Counted from the stretch's first letter, positions 17,089 to 26,258 are shown. The stretch: 64,000 nucleotides of DNA from Curtobacterium sp. VKM Ac-2922 (GCF_022815645.1 NZ_JALGRO010000007.1:62001-126000), one strand, 5' to 3'. Translations and numbers: made by a program. Notes: a model not told the origin generated them from the sequence alone.

Positions 17089-19038
17089 TCAGATCTCGAC
17101 GTCGATGCCCATCGTGACGGTGCGCTGCGGCGGCAGGTTGAACCGCGAGGCCGGGTCGGCCGCGTTGTGCGCGAGCCCGACGAACAGGCGCTTCCGCCAG
17201 TTCACCATCCCGCCGTTGCCGCGCATCGGCCGCAGAGCACCACGCGAGATGAAGTAGGACGCGTCCGACATGGCGTCGGGTTCCAGGTCGAGCACCTCGG
17301 CCAGGCAGGCGGCGTGCAGGGCGTGCGGCAGGTCCTGGTCGTCGGAGAAGCCGAACTTGATCGTGACGTGCTCGATGCCGTCGTCCGAGTAGCCGAGGTC
17401 GTCGCGTGTGAACGCCTTGCTGTGCGGCACGTGCGGCACGTTCGCGGTGATGACCGACACGATGATGACCCGCTCGTGCACGACGTGGTTGTGCTCCACG
17501 TTCGCGCGGAGCGCCAGCGGCGTCGTCTCCTTGTTCGGGTGCGGGAACACTCCGATGCCACGGACCCGCGGGACCCGCTTCGTGTTGATCTTCGCGATGA
17601 ACTCGTCGAGGGAGCCCTCGCGCGCACGGCGTTCGTCCTGCACGAGCTGCCGGCCGCGGCGCCAGGTCGTCATGACGGTGATGACCGCCAGCGCGATCAG
17701 CAGCGGTACCCATCCACCGTGCAGGACCTTCGACAGGTTGCCCGCCAGGAACGTCAGCTCGAGGCCACCGAAGACGACCGCGACGACGACGAGCTTCCAC
17801 GTCGACCAGTGCCAGAGCGGCTTCACGACCAGCAGCAGCAGGATCGTGTCGGTCACGAGCGCGCCCGTGACGGACACCCCGTACGCCGTGGCCAGGCTGG
17901 CCGAGGACCGGAACGCGAGCATGATCGCCATCACGCCGATGAACAGCAGCAGGTTGACGGCGGGCAGGTAGATCTGGCCGCCTTCGCGCTTGGAGGTCTG
18001 GCGGATCGTCAGCGGCGGCAGCAGCCCGAGCTGCACGGCCTGCCGGGTCAGCGAGAACGCGCCGGAGATGACGGCCTGGCTGGCGATGACCGTCGCCATG
18101 GTCGCCAGCACCACCACGGGCAGCTGCGCCCAGTTCGGGAAGAGCAGGAAGAAGGGGTCCTTCGTGGCCTCCGGGTGCTCGAGCACCAGCGCCGCCTGGC
18201 CCAGGTAGTTCAGGACGAGCGCGGGGAACACGACGAAGAACCAGGCCCGACGGATCGGCACGCGGCCGAAGTGGCCCATGTCGGCGTACAGCGCCTCGGC
18301 ACCGGTGATGACGAGCACCACGGCACCCATCGCCACGAACGAGATGACCGGGTGGGCGAACACGAACGCGATCGCCCACGTCGGCGACAGTCCCTGCAGG
18401 ACACCGGGGTGCTGCACGATCAACGGCAGTCCCGCGACGGCGATGACCACGAACCACAGCAGCATGATCGGGCCGAACAGCGTGCCGACCTTGCCGGTAC
18501 CGAAGCGCTGCACGGCGAACAGGATGACCAGGATGACGGCGGCGATCGGCACGATCAGGTGCCCGATCGCCGGGGTCGCCGTCTGCAGGCCCTCGACGGC
18601 CGACAGCACCGACACCGCGGGCGTGATCACCGAGTCGCCGTAGAACAGCGAGACGCCGATGATGCCGATCACCAGGAAGATGGTGGCGCCGCCACGACGC
18701 TGGGCGTACAGGCGCCGGGCCAGGGCCGCGAGCGCCATCACCCCGCCTTCACCGTTGTTGTCGGCGCGCATGAGCACGAGCACGTACTTGATCGACACGA
18801 TGATCGTGATGCTCCAGAACATCATCGAGATCACGCCGTAGACGTCCTCGGGGATCGGTTTGACGATGCCGCCGTCGATGGTGAACACGGTGCGCAGCGC
18901 GTAGAGCGGGCTGGTCCCGATGTCGCCGAACACGACGCCGAGGGCGGCGAGCGCGAGCGCCGTCGTCCCCATCCGGCCGTCGTGCTCGGGGGCCGCGGTG
19001 TCCTCGGTGACGGGTGCCGCGGAGTGTGTCTCGGTCAC
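17089..19038 (-). CDS. kup: Kup-type potassium uptake permease
   Basis: A 649-residue membrane protein, full length for the KUP/HAK/KT family. The signature GVVFGDIGTSPLYALRTVF begins the first helix; about twelve hydrophobic segments follow to residue 460, including GITGAEALYADMGHFG-like and SLFYGDSVITPAVSVLSAVEG blocks. The C-terminal cytosolic domain (about 470-649) is present. It imports K+ with protons. GTG 19038 has AGGAG nine bases upstream. It ends seven bases after the convergent LysR gene. Confidence 0.96.
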   Translation of the reverse strand: MTETHSAAPVTEDTAAPEHDGRMGTTALALAALGVVFGDIGTSPLYALRTVFTIDGGIVKPIPEDVYGVISMMFWSITIIVSIKYVLVLMRADNNGEGGVMALAALARRLYAQRRGGATIFLVIGIIGVSLFYGDSVITPAVSVLSAVEGLQTATPAIGHLIVPIAAVILVILFAVQRFGTGKVGTLFGPIMLLWFVVIAVAGLPLIVQHPGVLQGLSPTWAIAFVFAHPVISFVAMGAVVLVITGAEALYADMGHFGRVPIRRAWFFVVFPALVLNYLGQAALVLEHPEATKDPFFLLFPNWAQLPVVVLATMATVIASQAVISGAFSLTRQAVQLGLLPPLTIRQTSKREGGQIYLPAVNLLLFIGVMAIMLAFRSSASLATAYGVSVTGALVTDTILLLLVVKPLWHWSTWKLVVVAVVFGGLELTFLAGNLSKVLHGGWVPLLIALAVITVMTTWRRGRQLVQDERRAREGSLDEFIAKINTKRVPRVRGIGVFPHPNKETTPLALRANVEHNHVVHERVIIVSVITANVPHVPHSKAFTRDDLGYSDDGIEHVTIKFGFSDDQDLPHALHAACLAEVLDLEPDAMSDASYFISRGALRPMRGNGGMVNWRKRLFVGLAHNAADPASRFNLPPQRTVTMGIDVEI

Positions 19039-19160
19039 GCTCGATCACTCCTGATCTGCGCCGCCAGGGAAGCGGCCAGCGCTCATCCTGCCACCACTTG
19101 CCCGGGGCGCTCGCAGCGCGCTGTCCGCTCCGCGCCGTGGCGCCGCGCGACGCTGCTTCG

Positions 19161-19174
19161 AAGTCGAACGACTT
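19161..19174. promoter_or_regulatory. MarR operator palindrome
   Basis: AAGTCGAACGACTT is a perfect inverted repeat (6-bp arms, two-base centre) that touches the TACGCT -10 box (19174-19179) of the marR gene. It probably serves autoregulation by the MarR protein. Confidence 0.55.
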
Positions 19175-19185
19175 ACGCTGGAGCC

Positions 19186-19692
19186 ATGGACGACCACGCG
19201 CACCCCGGCCCCCTGCGCCCCGACGAACTCGGCGCCTACTTCGCCCTGATCGAGGTCAGCAGCCTGCTCCGCCACACGGTCGAGCAGCAGCTCCGCGACG
19301 CCGGTGACCTGAGCTACGTGCAGTTCCAGCTGCTGGCGACCCTGGGCGACGCGGCCGACGGCAGCCGGCGGATGACGGACCTGGCCGACGGGGTCGTCTA
19401 CAGCCGGAGCGGCCTGACGTACCAGGTCGGGCTGCTCGAACAGGCGGGCCTGGTCACTCGCGGGCCATCCCCCGAGGACGACCGCGGCGTCACCGTCACG
19501 ATCACCGACGCCGGACGGGACGTGCTGGCCGCCGTGTTCCCGGGGCACGTCGCGGTGCTCCGGCAGCTGTTCCTCGATCCGCTCGCCCCCGAGGACGTCG
19601 CAGGGCTCGCCCGGACGCTCGGCGTCGTGCGGGACCACATGCGCACGGTGCCGCCCCGATCGGCGAAGCCACGACGGAAGCGCTCGACCTGA
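19186..19692 (+). CDS. MarR-family regulator
   Basis: A 168-residue winged-helix protein with the conserved YVQFQLLATLGD and RMTDLADGVVYSRSGLTYQVGLLEQAGLVTR helices and the DDRGVTVTITDAGR wing. The ATG lies six bases after TACGCT, so the message is probably leaderless. It is divergent from kup, but the local palindrome suggests autoregulation; its targets are not evident. A long hairpin follows at 19785-19821. Confidence 0.92.
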   Translation: MDDHAHPGPLRPDELGAYFALIEVSSLLRHTVEQQLRDAGDLSYVQFQLLATLGDAADGSRRMTDLADGVVYSRSGLTYQVGLLEQAGLVTRGPSPEDDRGVTVTITDAGRDVLAAVFPGHVAVLRQLFLDPLAPEDVAGLARTLGVVRDHMRTVPPRSAKPRRKRST

Positions 19693-19784
19693 TCGGCGTG
19701 TGTCCGACGACACAGATCAGTCTTCCGGAGGATGTCTCAGCCCGCCGGCCACGGCAGACTCGGACCCGCGCGGGGAGTCCGATG

Positions 19785-19821
19785 GGTCGCGGTTGCCGCT
19801 GTGGGGGCCGCAACCGCGACC
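19785..19821. terminator. Long hairpin after marR
   Basis: GGTCGCGGTTGC and GCAACCGCGACC form a perfect 12-bp stem with a 13-base loop. There is no T-run. It lies in the 203-base space between marR and the HD-protein gene, and nothing else is seen there. Confidence 0.55.
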
Positions 19822-19895
19822 ATCCTCCCCGCCCCTGATGCCCCTCCCCTGATCCCGCTCCCCTGATCCCCCCTCCGGCGTGGCACGCTGGCACC

Positions 19896-20390
19896 ATGAC
19901 GCAGCAGGACCAGGTGGAACTCGCCCGCCGACTCGCGACCACGGCCCACGACGGCCAGGTGGACAAGTCCGGCCGCCCGTACGTCGAGCACCCGGTCGCC
20001 GTCGCGGAGCGACTGTCGACCGACGACGAACGGGTCGTGGCGCTGCTGCACGACGTGGTCGAGGACACCGACGTCACCCTCGCCGACCTGCGCACCGCCG
20101 GGTTCACCGTCGAACAGGTGCTGGCCGTCGACGCGTTGACGAAGCGCCGGGGCGAGACGCTCGAGCAGTCCATGGCCCGGGTCCGTGCCGACGACTCGGG
20201 CATCGCGCTCCGGGTGAAGCGTGCCGACCTCAGCCACAACGCCGATCCCGCACGGCTGGCGCTGGTCGAGGAGGACGCGACCCGGGCCCGGCTGCAGGAC
20301 AAGTACGAGCGCAGTGCCGTGCTGCTCGGCACGACGCTGCCCGCGGTCCTCGCCGAGTTCGGCGTCGCGTCCCCGCCCGCGCACGCGTGA
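19896..20390 (+). CDS. Small HD-domain phosphohydrolase, MESH1/SpoT-hydrolase-like
   Basis: A 164-residue single-domain HD protein. Metal ligands are visible in HDGQVDKSGRPYVEHPVAVA, VVALLHDVVEDTDVT and VKRADLSHNAD, the arrangement found in RelA/SpoT hydrolase domains and small alarmone hydrolases. It may remove pyrophosphate from (p)ppGpp or a related nucleotide; no synthetase or TGS domain is present. The TGA stop overlaps the GTG start of the next LysR gene (GTGA), so the two are translationally coupled. Confidence 0.85.
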   Translation: MTQQDQVELARRLATTAHDGQVDKSGRPYVEHPVAVAERLSTDDERVVALLHDVVEDTDVTLADLRTAGFTVEQVLAVDALTKRRGETLEQSMARVRADDSGIALRVKRADLSHNADPARLALVEEDATRARLQDKYERSAVLLGTTLPAVLAEFGVASPPAHA

Positions 20391-21301
20391 CCCTCGTGCA
20401 GCTCCGCGTCTTCGTCGCGGCAGCACGCCTGGGCTCGTTCACCGCGGCGGCGACCGCGCTGCTGATGTCGCAGTCGTCCGTCTCCGAGTTCATCCGCCGG
20501 CTCGAGGGCACCTACGACACCCGGTTGTTCGTCCGCGGTGGCCGACACCTCGGCCTGACGGACGCCGGGTCGGTCCTGCTGCCCATCGCCGAACGGATCG
20601 TCGCCGAGGCGGACGCCGCCGACCGGGCACTCCGGGCGGTGACCTCGCTGGTGGGCGGGACGGCGTCGTTCGGGCTGCTCCGGAACGCCAAGTACTACGC
20701 CCTCGACGAGTTGCTCACCCGGTTCCACACGGCCCACCCGGCAGTGCGGCTGCGGGTCATCGGGCTGAACTCCGTCGAGGTCGCGAACGAGGTCGCGTCC
20801 GGTGGGCTCGAGGCCGGGCTGGTCGTGCTGCCGATCGACGCAGACGGCCTCCGTGTCACCCCGCTCCGCCGGGACGAGGTCGTCTTCGTGAGCCGGGACC
20901 CCTCGGTCGCCGAGCAGCCGATCACGATCCAGGAGATGGCACGGCGGCGGCTCGTGCTCTACGACGCGCACTACGGCTGGCGTGACCCCACCCGGCGGCA
21001 GCTCGCCGAGCGTGCCCGGGCCGCGGGCGTCGAACTCCAGCCCCACGTCGAGGTCGAGCAGGTCGAGACCGCGCTGGCCCTGGTGGCCTCGGGCGTGGGC
21101 GACACGTTCGTCGCACGCGCCGTGGCCGAGGCAGCCCTCGCCCACGGACTGCACTGGACGCCGTTCGCCGAACCGCTCCACGACACCGTCGCGCTGGTCG
21201 AGCGCGAGGGTGCCGTGCTGTCGGCGGCCACGGCCGAGCTGGCCCGCCTGGCCCGGGAACTCCTCAGCGTCCGCGGTGACCGACCCGACCGGGACGACTG
21301 A
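20387..21301 (+). CDS. LysR-family transcriptional regulator
   Basis: A 304-residue regulator with an N-terminal helix-turn-helix (LRVFVAAARLGSFTAAATALLMSQSSVSEFIRRLE) and a substrate-binding domain. GTG 20387 overlaps the HD-gene stop by four bases. It is convergent to the nitrilase gene and overlaps its 3' end by 38 bases, so it lies beside the HisD-like/APC/nitrilase operon and is a candidate regulator of it, although the usual divergent arrangement is absent. Confidence 0.92.
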   Translation: MTLVQLRVFVAAARLGSFTAAATALLMSQSSVSEFIRRLEGTYDTRLFVRGGRHLGLTDAGSVLLPIAERIVAEADAADRALRAVTSLVGGTASFGLLRNAKYYALDELLTRFHTAHPAVRLRVIGLNSVEVANEVASGGLEAGLVVLPIDADGLRVTPLRRDEVVFVSRDPSVAEQPITIQEMARRRLVLYDAHYGWRDPTRRQLAERARAAGVELQPHVEVEQVETALALVASGVGDTFVARAVAEAALAHGLHWTPFAEPLHDTVALVEREGAVLSAATAELARLARELLSVRGDRPDRDD

Positions 21302-22118
21302 GCGCCTGGTACAGGTCCGGGCGGCGGTCACCGAGCAGGTCCGCGCGCGGGGTCAACGTCTTGTCGCGGTTCGCCACGAGATCGAGGTCCGCGACGACCA
21401 TCCCCGCGCCGGGCCCGGTGCTGGCCCGCACCCAGCCGTCGGCGTCGACGATCGTGGTGCCCTCGTTCCAGTCGACGCCGCGCTCGGTCCCGCAGCGGTC
21501 AGCGCAGACGATCGCCATCCGGTTGACCCGTGCCGCGGCCATCGCGATCTGCACCTCGGGGGCGCGCTCCCCCTCGGGCCGGTCGACCCACGGCCAGTTG
21601 GTGGGCACCGCGAGCATCTCGGCGCCGTCCAGCGCGGCCATCCGGGTCCACTCGGGGAACTCCATGTCGAAGCAGATCGCGACCCCGATCCGGCCGTGCG
21701 GGGTGTCGAGGACCAGGGGGCCCTGCGCGCCCGGCGTGAAGCACGCCTTCTCGCCGTCCCACAGGTGCACCTTGCGGTAGACGCCCACGACGCCGGTTCG
21801 GTCGACGACCGCGGCCGCGTTGTACACGGCACCGTCGTCGCCCAGTTCGGCGAAGCCGCCGATGACGATCCCACCCGTTCCACGGGCCAGCCTGGAGGCC
21901 GTGGTCGCCCACCCGGACACGGTCGCGTCCTGCGCGGTGACGGCACACGACCGCGCCTCGTCCGCATCGCGGAAGACGTAGCCACTGGTGGCGAGCTCGG
22001 GCAGGACGACCACGTCGACGTCGTCCGGTACCGCGTCGAGCGCCGCCTGGATGGTGGCCGCGTTGGCGGCGAGCGCACCGACCACCGGTGCCAGCTGGAC
22101 GGCCGCGACCCGGGTCAC
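21264..22118 (-). CDS. Carbon-nitrogen hydrolase (nitrilase superfamily)
   Basis: A 284-residue amidase with the complete Glu-Lys-Cys triad: Glu in LPELATSGY, Lys in YRKVHLWDGE and Cys in VAICFDMEFPEW. The family cleaves nitriles or, more often, amides and carbamoyl groups. The GTG start at 22118 overlaps the upstream permease stop (GTGA), so it is translated with it. It is the last gene of a three-gene operon (HisD-like dehydrogenase, APC permease, nitrilase) and probably completes breakdown of the imported compound. Confidence 0.92.
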   Translation of the reverse strand: MTRVAAVQLAPVVGALAANAATIQAALDAVPDDVDVVVLPELATSGYVFRDADEARSCAVTAQDATVSGWATTASRLARGTGGIVIGGFAELGDDGAVYNAAAVVDRTGVVGVYRKVHLWDGEKACFTPGAQGPLVLDTPHGRIGVAICFDMEFPEWTRMAALDGAEMLAVPTNWPWVDRPEGERAPEVQIAMAAARVNRMAIVCADRCGTERGVDWNEGTTIVDADGWVRASTGPGAGMVVADLDLVANRDKTLTPRADLLGDRRPDLYQALSRPGRVGHRGR

Positions 22119-23638
22119 CGGACCACGTCCTGGGCGTCGTCGCGCGTGTCACGGCCCTGTCGCGGTGCGGGGCCGGCGTCCGCGACCGCGGGAGGGGCCT
22201 CCTGGCCGGTGCTTGTGGACGCTGCCAGGGCGGACCCGACCCGCGCGACCAGGCCCCTGCGGAACGTGATCGCCAGGCCGATGAGCAGCCAGGCCGCGAC
22301 GATGTAGGGGAACCAGCTGTAGGGCGCCTCGAGCCCGACGGCGTTCTTGTAGATCGTGTACAGCACCAGGGCCAGCGCCAGCAGCGGGATGACGATCTGC
22401 CACTTCGGCGTGGCGGCACGACCCGAGAAGAACAGGAAGCGGACCGCACCGATCGTGGCCAGGACGTACGCGACCAGCAGCGCGATCGTGCCGACCGTGA
22501 GCGCCCAGTAGGTCGCGTCGAGGACCGCAGCGCCGGAGAGCCGTTCGCCGATCACGATGAGCACGGCCACGACGGCGACGACGCTCAGGGCGTTCACCGG
22601 CGAACCCTGCGCGGACAGCTTCGCGACCGGCTTGGCGAGGCCCGTGTCGCGCGACAGGGCGAACAGGACGCGGGACGCACCCGAGAGCGTGCCGAGGAAG
22701 ATGGCGAACAGGCTGACGACCGCGGCGAGCGTCAGCAGGTCGGCCAGCCAGGTGCCGACGTACGTGCGGGCGAGGTCGCCGTACGGGGCCGCGGACCCGG
22801 CGAACTGCTTCACGCCGGCGGCCGAGGTGCCGTAGCCCAGCGACTGCGCGATGATCGACAGCAGGTAGAACGCGCCCACGACGACGATCGCGATCTTCAG
22901 CGCCTTCGGGATGTCGCGCTTGGGGTTGCTGGTCTCCTCACCCAGGGTCGCGGCACCCTCGAACCCGGCGAAGGCCAGGAACCCGAACACCGCGGCGCCG
23001 GCGATCAGTCCGACGTCGGTGCCCGAGGGCAGCGCCAGGAAGTCCCAGCTCAGGTGCCGCCCGGCCGGTGCCGCGCCGATCCCGAGCCGGACGAGCACGA
23101 CCACGTTCAGCACGGTCACGAGCACCGCGCCGATCAGCTCGGCGTACAGCAGCGACCGGGTGATGACGTGCACGGGGCGGCGGCCGAGCAGCACGACCAC
23201 GGCGAGCGCGACGACGGTGATCCAGATCCAGTCCGGACTGACGTCGAGCCCCAGGTCGTTGAGCAGCTGCGTGACGAACAGCCCGATCTCGATGCCGGAT
23301 CCCGCGCCGATCGTGACGTAGGCGAAGAACAGCGCCCACCCCGCGATGAACCCGGCCCGGGCGCCGAGCGTCAGACCGACCGTGGCGTACACGGACCCGG
23401 TGTGGGCGATGTGCCGCGACAGCTTGACGAAGCCGTAGGCCACCAGGGACACGGCGACGAGCGCGAACACGAACGCCCAGGTGGCGCCACGGCCGAGGAT
23501 GCCTGCCGCGCCGGCGCCCAACAGGGCCATGACGCCGACGGGGCCGATCAGGCCGACCGAGAAGGCGGCCGCGTCGGCGACCTTGAGTTCACGCTTGAGG
23601 CCGGGGGCGGCCGGGGTGGGGTGGTGCTCGGTGGTCAT
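22115..23638 (-). CDS. APC-family amino acid/amine permease
   Basis: A 507-residue permease with about twelve hydrophobic segments. The first contains AFSVGLIGPVGVMALLGAG, and the FLAFAGFEGAATLGEETSNPKRDIPKAL loop is a family signature. It imports amino acids, amines or similar cations. It stands 54 bases downstream of the HisD-like gene and is coupled by overlap to the nitrilase gene, which suggests that the operon serves uptake and catabolism of one nitrogen compound. Confidence 0.94.
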   Translation of the reverse strand: MTTEHHPTPAAPGLKRELKVADAAAFSVGLIGPVGVMALLGAGAAGILGRGATWAFVFALVAVSLVAYGFVKLSRHIAHTGSVYATVGLTLGARAGFIAGWALFFAYVTIGAGSGIEIGLFVTQLLNDLGLDVSPDWIWITVVALAVVVLLGRRPVHVITRSLLYAELIGAVLVTVLNVVVLVRLGIGAAPAGRHLSWDFLALPSGTDVGLIAGAAVFGFLAFAGFEGAATLGEETSNPKRDIPKALKIAIVVVGAFYLLSIIAQSLGYGTSAAGVKQFAGSAAPYGDLARTYVGTWLADLLTLAAVVSLFAIFLGTLSGASRVLFALSRDTGLAKPVAKLSAQGSPVNALSVVAVVAVLIVIGERLSGAAVLDATYWALTVGTIALLVAYVLATIGAVRFLFFSGRAATPKWQIVIPLLALALVLYTIYKNAVGLEAPYSWFPYIVAAWLLIGLAITFRRGLVARVGSALAASTSTGQEAPPAVADAGPAPRQGRDTRDDAQDVVR

Positions 23639-23692
23639 CGCTGGCTCCGATGCGGTCGGGTGGTTCGTTGCGGAAAGAGGGGACAGGGCAGG

Positions 23693-25033
23693 TCAGTCGG
23701 TGGACGCGTGCAGGGGCGCGAACGTGTCGAGCCGCATCGTCGCGGTGGCCCGGTGCGCGCTCATGCCCTCGCTCGCCGAGATCACGTCCACGGCGTGGGC
23801 CACGGACGGGGTCGCCTGGCGTGCGATGCGCTGGTACGTGAGCGGCTTGAGGTAGCGGGACACGGAGAGCCCGGCGCTGTGCTTGGCACCCCCGGCGGTC
23901 GGCAGCGTGTGGTTGGTGCCGGCCATGCCCTTGTCCGAGTACGCGACCGTGCTCCAGTGGCCCAGGAACAGCGACCCGTAGTTCGTGAGGTGGTCGTGGT
24001 ACCAGGCGTCCTCGGCGGTCTGCACCTCGAGGTGCTCGGGCGCGAACTCGTCCATCACGGCCACGGCGTCCTCGCGGGTGGACACGAGCACCACCGAGCC
24101 GTGGTCACGCCAGGCCGGGCCGCAGATCGGCTCGGTCGACAGGGTCGGCAGCTGTCGGTCCACCGCTCGGACGACCTCGGTCGCCAGGCGCTCGGACGTC
24201 GTGACGAGCGCTGCCGGGGAGTTCGGCCCGTGTTCGGCCTGTCCCAGCAGGTCGGCCGCCACGATCTCGGCGTCGGCGGTGTCGTCCGCGATGACGGCGA
24301 CCTCGCTCGGCCCCGCCAGCAGGTCGATCGCCGTGGTGCCGAACAGCTGCCGCTTCGCCTCGGCGACGTAGGCGTTGCCCGCACCGACGAGCATGTCGAC
24401 CGGGTCCAGGTCCGTGTCGAGCAGGCCGAACGCCATCGCGGCCAGGGCCTGCACGCCACCCAGCACGAACAGCCGGTCCACGCCGGACAGGTGCGCGGCG
24501 TACGTCACCGCGGCGTTCGCACCGCCGTCGGGCTGCGGCGGGGTGCACGCGACGACCGTCGGCACCCCCGCGACCTTGGCGACGCCGACCGTCATGAACG
24601 CGCTCGCCGTCAGCGGGAACCGGCCTGCCGGCAGGTAGGCCCCGACGCTGCCGACCGGGACGTACCGCTGGCCGACGACCAGCCCGTCGACCAGTTCGGA
24701 CTCGAAGTCGACCAGGTGCTCGCGCTGCAGCGCGGCGAACTGCTTCGTCCGCGCCGAGCCGAGTTCGATCGCCTGGCGCAGGTCCGGAGCCAGGCGGTCG
24801 CCGCTCGCCGCGATCTGGGCCGCGGTGTACTCGACCGGGCCGTCCTGGTGGTCGAGTTCCCGCGCGTACCGCGCGATGGCGTCCATGCCGTCGCGCTCGA
24901 TGTCGGACAGCATCCGGCTCACCGTGGCGACGACCGCGGGGTCGCGCTGCGCGGGCGGGGCGTCGATGCCGGGGGCCTTGACGAACCGGAAACGGTCGCT
25001 GTGCCGAGCGGTGAAGCGGGGTGAGAGCTGCAT
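23693..25033 (-). CDS. Histidinol dehydrogenase homologue, probably catabolic
   Basis: A 446-residue member of the HisD family. Conserved parts include GSVGAYLPAGRFPLTASAFM, LAGPSEVAVIADDTA, LGQAEHGPNSP (zinc ligands Gln and His), DEFAPEHLEVQ and SAGLSVSRYLKPLTY. It has no his genes around it; instead it heads an operon with an APC permease and a nitrilase. HisD paralogues in such settings, for example the sulfopropanediol dehydrogenase HpsN, oxidise other alcohols with NAD. I therefore doubt a histidine-biosynthetic role. Start ATG 25033 gives the usual N-terminus. Confidence 0.88.
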   Translation of the reverse strand: MQLSPRFTARHSDRFRFVKAPGIDAPPAQRDPAVVATVSRMLSDIERDGMDAIARYARELDHQDGPVEYTAAQIAASGDRLAPDLRQAIELGSARTKQFAALQREHLVDFESELVDGLVVGQRYVPVGSVGAYLPAGRFPLTASAFMTVGVAKVAGVPTVVACTPPQPDGGANAAVTYAAHLSGVDRLFVLGGVQALAAMAFGLLDTDLDPVDMLVGAGNAYVAEAKRQLFGTTAIDLLAGPSEVAVIADDTADAEIVAADLLGQAEHGPNSPAALVTTSERLATEVVRAVDRQLPTLSTEPICGPAWRDHGSVVLVSTREDAVAVMDEFAPEHLEVQTAEDAWYHDHLTNYGSLFLGHWSTVAYSDKGMAGTNHTLPTAGGAKHSAGLSVSRYLKPLTYQRIARQATPSVAHAVDVISASEGMSAHRATATMRLDTFAPLHASTD

Positions 25034-25124
25034 GCGATCAGCGTGGCCGGTCGCAGAGGGCGCAGGAAGACCGAAAACCGCGTGCCTGCCATCGGACAAC
25101 ACGATGGACAGGATCCGCTCGACA

Positions 25125-25147
25125 AATGACTACTCAGTCATTACCGT
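25125..25147 (+). promoter_or_regulatory. Palindromic operator over leaderless -10 box
   Basis: AATGACT-N4-AGTCATT (25125-25142) is a perfect 7-bp inverted repeat. It overlaps TACCGT (25142-25147), which is seven bases before ATG 25155. It lies ahead of the membrane-protein/tetR pair and is the probable binding site of that TetR protein. Confidence 0.65.
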
Positions 25148-25154
25148 GGTCGAC

Positions 25155-25557
25155 ATGCCGATCCTGCGCCGCTCCTCCACCAGCCGTGTCTCGCCACTGA
25201 CCACCCGTGCCGTCCTGACGTACGCGGTCGTCGTGGTCGGGACCCTCGTCGCACTGGGTGTGCTGTCCGCCGTCGACCCCGGGCGCCGCGACCTCAGAGG
25301 ACTGGGTCCACCTGGTGATCGTGGCGTGCCTGGGGCTCCTGCTCGCCGCACGGCTGCGCTCCGCACTCCGGGGACAGCGCCGCGGATTCGTCGCAGTGGC
25401 CGTGATCGCCGTCGTCCTGGCGCTCGCGAACCTCGTCGAGGCCCTGCTGCCCGGTCTGTTCACGCCGTGGATGCGCGTGGAGATGGCGCTGATCGCCGTG
25501 CTCATGGTGGTGCTCGCCGTGGCAGCCCGGCGTGACCTGCGCAGCTGGACCCGCTGA
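25155..25557 (+). pseudogene. Four-helix membrane protein with apparent frameshift
   Basis: Two frames together make one sensible protein. The first, from ATG 25155, gives MPILRRSS and a membrane helix (TYAVVVVGTLVALGVLSAVD). The coding signal then moves by one base near the CCCCGGG run at about 25277-25283 into the frame reading SEDWVHLVIVACLGLLLAAR, two more helices and RRDLRSWTR, ending at 25557. Composition changes to Arg/Gly/Pro noise when the first frame is continued. It may be a true frameshift or a sequencing error. The stop overlaps the tetR start (TGATG). Confidence 0.7.
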
Positions 25558-26180
25558 TGGTCGACGGCGCGGCCCCCGCGCGTCCCCCTCGTCGCCGACT
25601 GCCGGCCGAGGCGCGACGCACGCAGCTGGTCGAAGCGACCGTCCGACTGCTCGCTCGTGACGGCTTCGTCCGGACGACCTCGGACGCGATCACCGCCGAG
25701 GCCGGCGTCTCGAAGGGACTGCTCTGGCGGCACTTCGACGACCTCACTGACCTGCTGCGCGAGAGCGGCCTGCATGCGCTCCGGCAGCTCACCCGTGCCG
25801 TCGCCGACCAGGTCGACCTGACGGCCCCGGTGCCCCAGGTGATCCGGCAGGCGATCGTCGTTGCGTCACGGGTGCCCACGCGCCTGCCGGACGAGTACCG
25901 CGCGATCCAGCAGCTCGTGGGCAACCTGCGCGACGCGGACGGGGTGCTGATGGCGTCGCTGGCCGACCTCGACGAGCTGCACAGCGGGCAGGAGCGCCTG
26001 TTCCGGCGGGGCCAGCAGGAGGGCGACATCCGGTCCGACATCGACGCGCGCACGATGGCGGTCACCTACCAGGCGGCGGTCGACGCCATGATCGAGCGGC
26101 TGCAGGCGGATCCGGGGCTCGACCCGGATACCTGCGCTCGCGAACTGGGGAACCTGCTGCTGGGCGGCTTCACTGTCTGA
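25557..26180 (+). CDS. TetR-family regulator
   Basis: A 207-residue protein with an N-terminal helix-turn-helix (LVEATVRLLARDGFVRTTSDAITAEAGVSKGLLWRHFDDL). It is cotranscribed with and overlaps the frameshifted membrane-protein gene, whose promoter holds a palindrome; autoregulation of the pair is likely. The C-terminal ligand domain gives no hint of the inducer. Confidence 0.92.
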   Translation: MVDGAAPARPPRRRLPAEARRTQLVEATVRLLARDGFVRTTSDAITAEAGVSKGLLWRHFDDLTDLLRESGLHALRQLTRAVADQVDLTAPVPQVIRQAIVVASRVPTRLPDEYRAIQQLVGNLRDADGVLMASLADLDELHSGQERLFRRGQQEGDIRSDIDARTMAVTYQAAVDAMIERLQADPGLDPDTCARELGNLLLGGFTV

Positions 26181-26183
26181 CCG

Positions 26184-26203
26184 CTGGTGTCCCTGGAGGA
26201 CTC
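26184..26203. repeat. Possible attachment-site copy of tRNA-Arg 3' end
   Basis: CTGGTGTCCCTGGAGGACTC matches the first part of 30697-30717 (the CCA end and acceptor/T-stem of tRNA-Arg, read on the plus strand) with one substitution and one missing G. It lies just after the tetR stop and marks the left edge of a 4.6-kb accessory region. Confidence 0.5.
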
Positions 26204-26258
26204 TCCCGACCCGATCGAGCGCGGCGGGAGGGCGGGTGAACGTCCTGCAGCTGATGGC

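Noticed and set aside
17167-19185. Long plus-strand frame opposite kup leading into marR
   Set aside because: The part before 19186 has shadow composition (His/Asp/Arg-rich) and overlaps an intact Kup gene; only the MarR part is real.
19039-19185. c-di-AMP riboswitch before kup
   Set aside because: Only 147 bases to the divergent marR gene, and no ydaO-like core words are present.
22088-25024. A 978-codon open frame on the plus strand opposite the HisD/APC/nitrilase operon
   Set aside because: Its translation is dominated by Arg, Gly, Asp and His with no domain, while the opposite strand encodes three clear protein families; it is an antisense shadow of high-GC genes.
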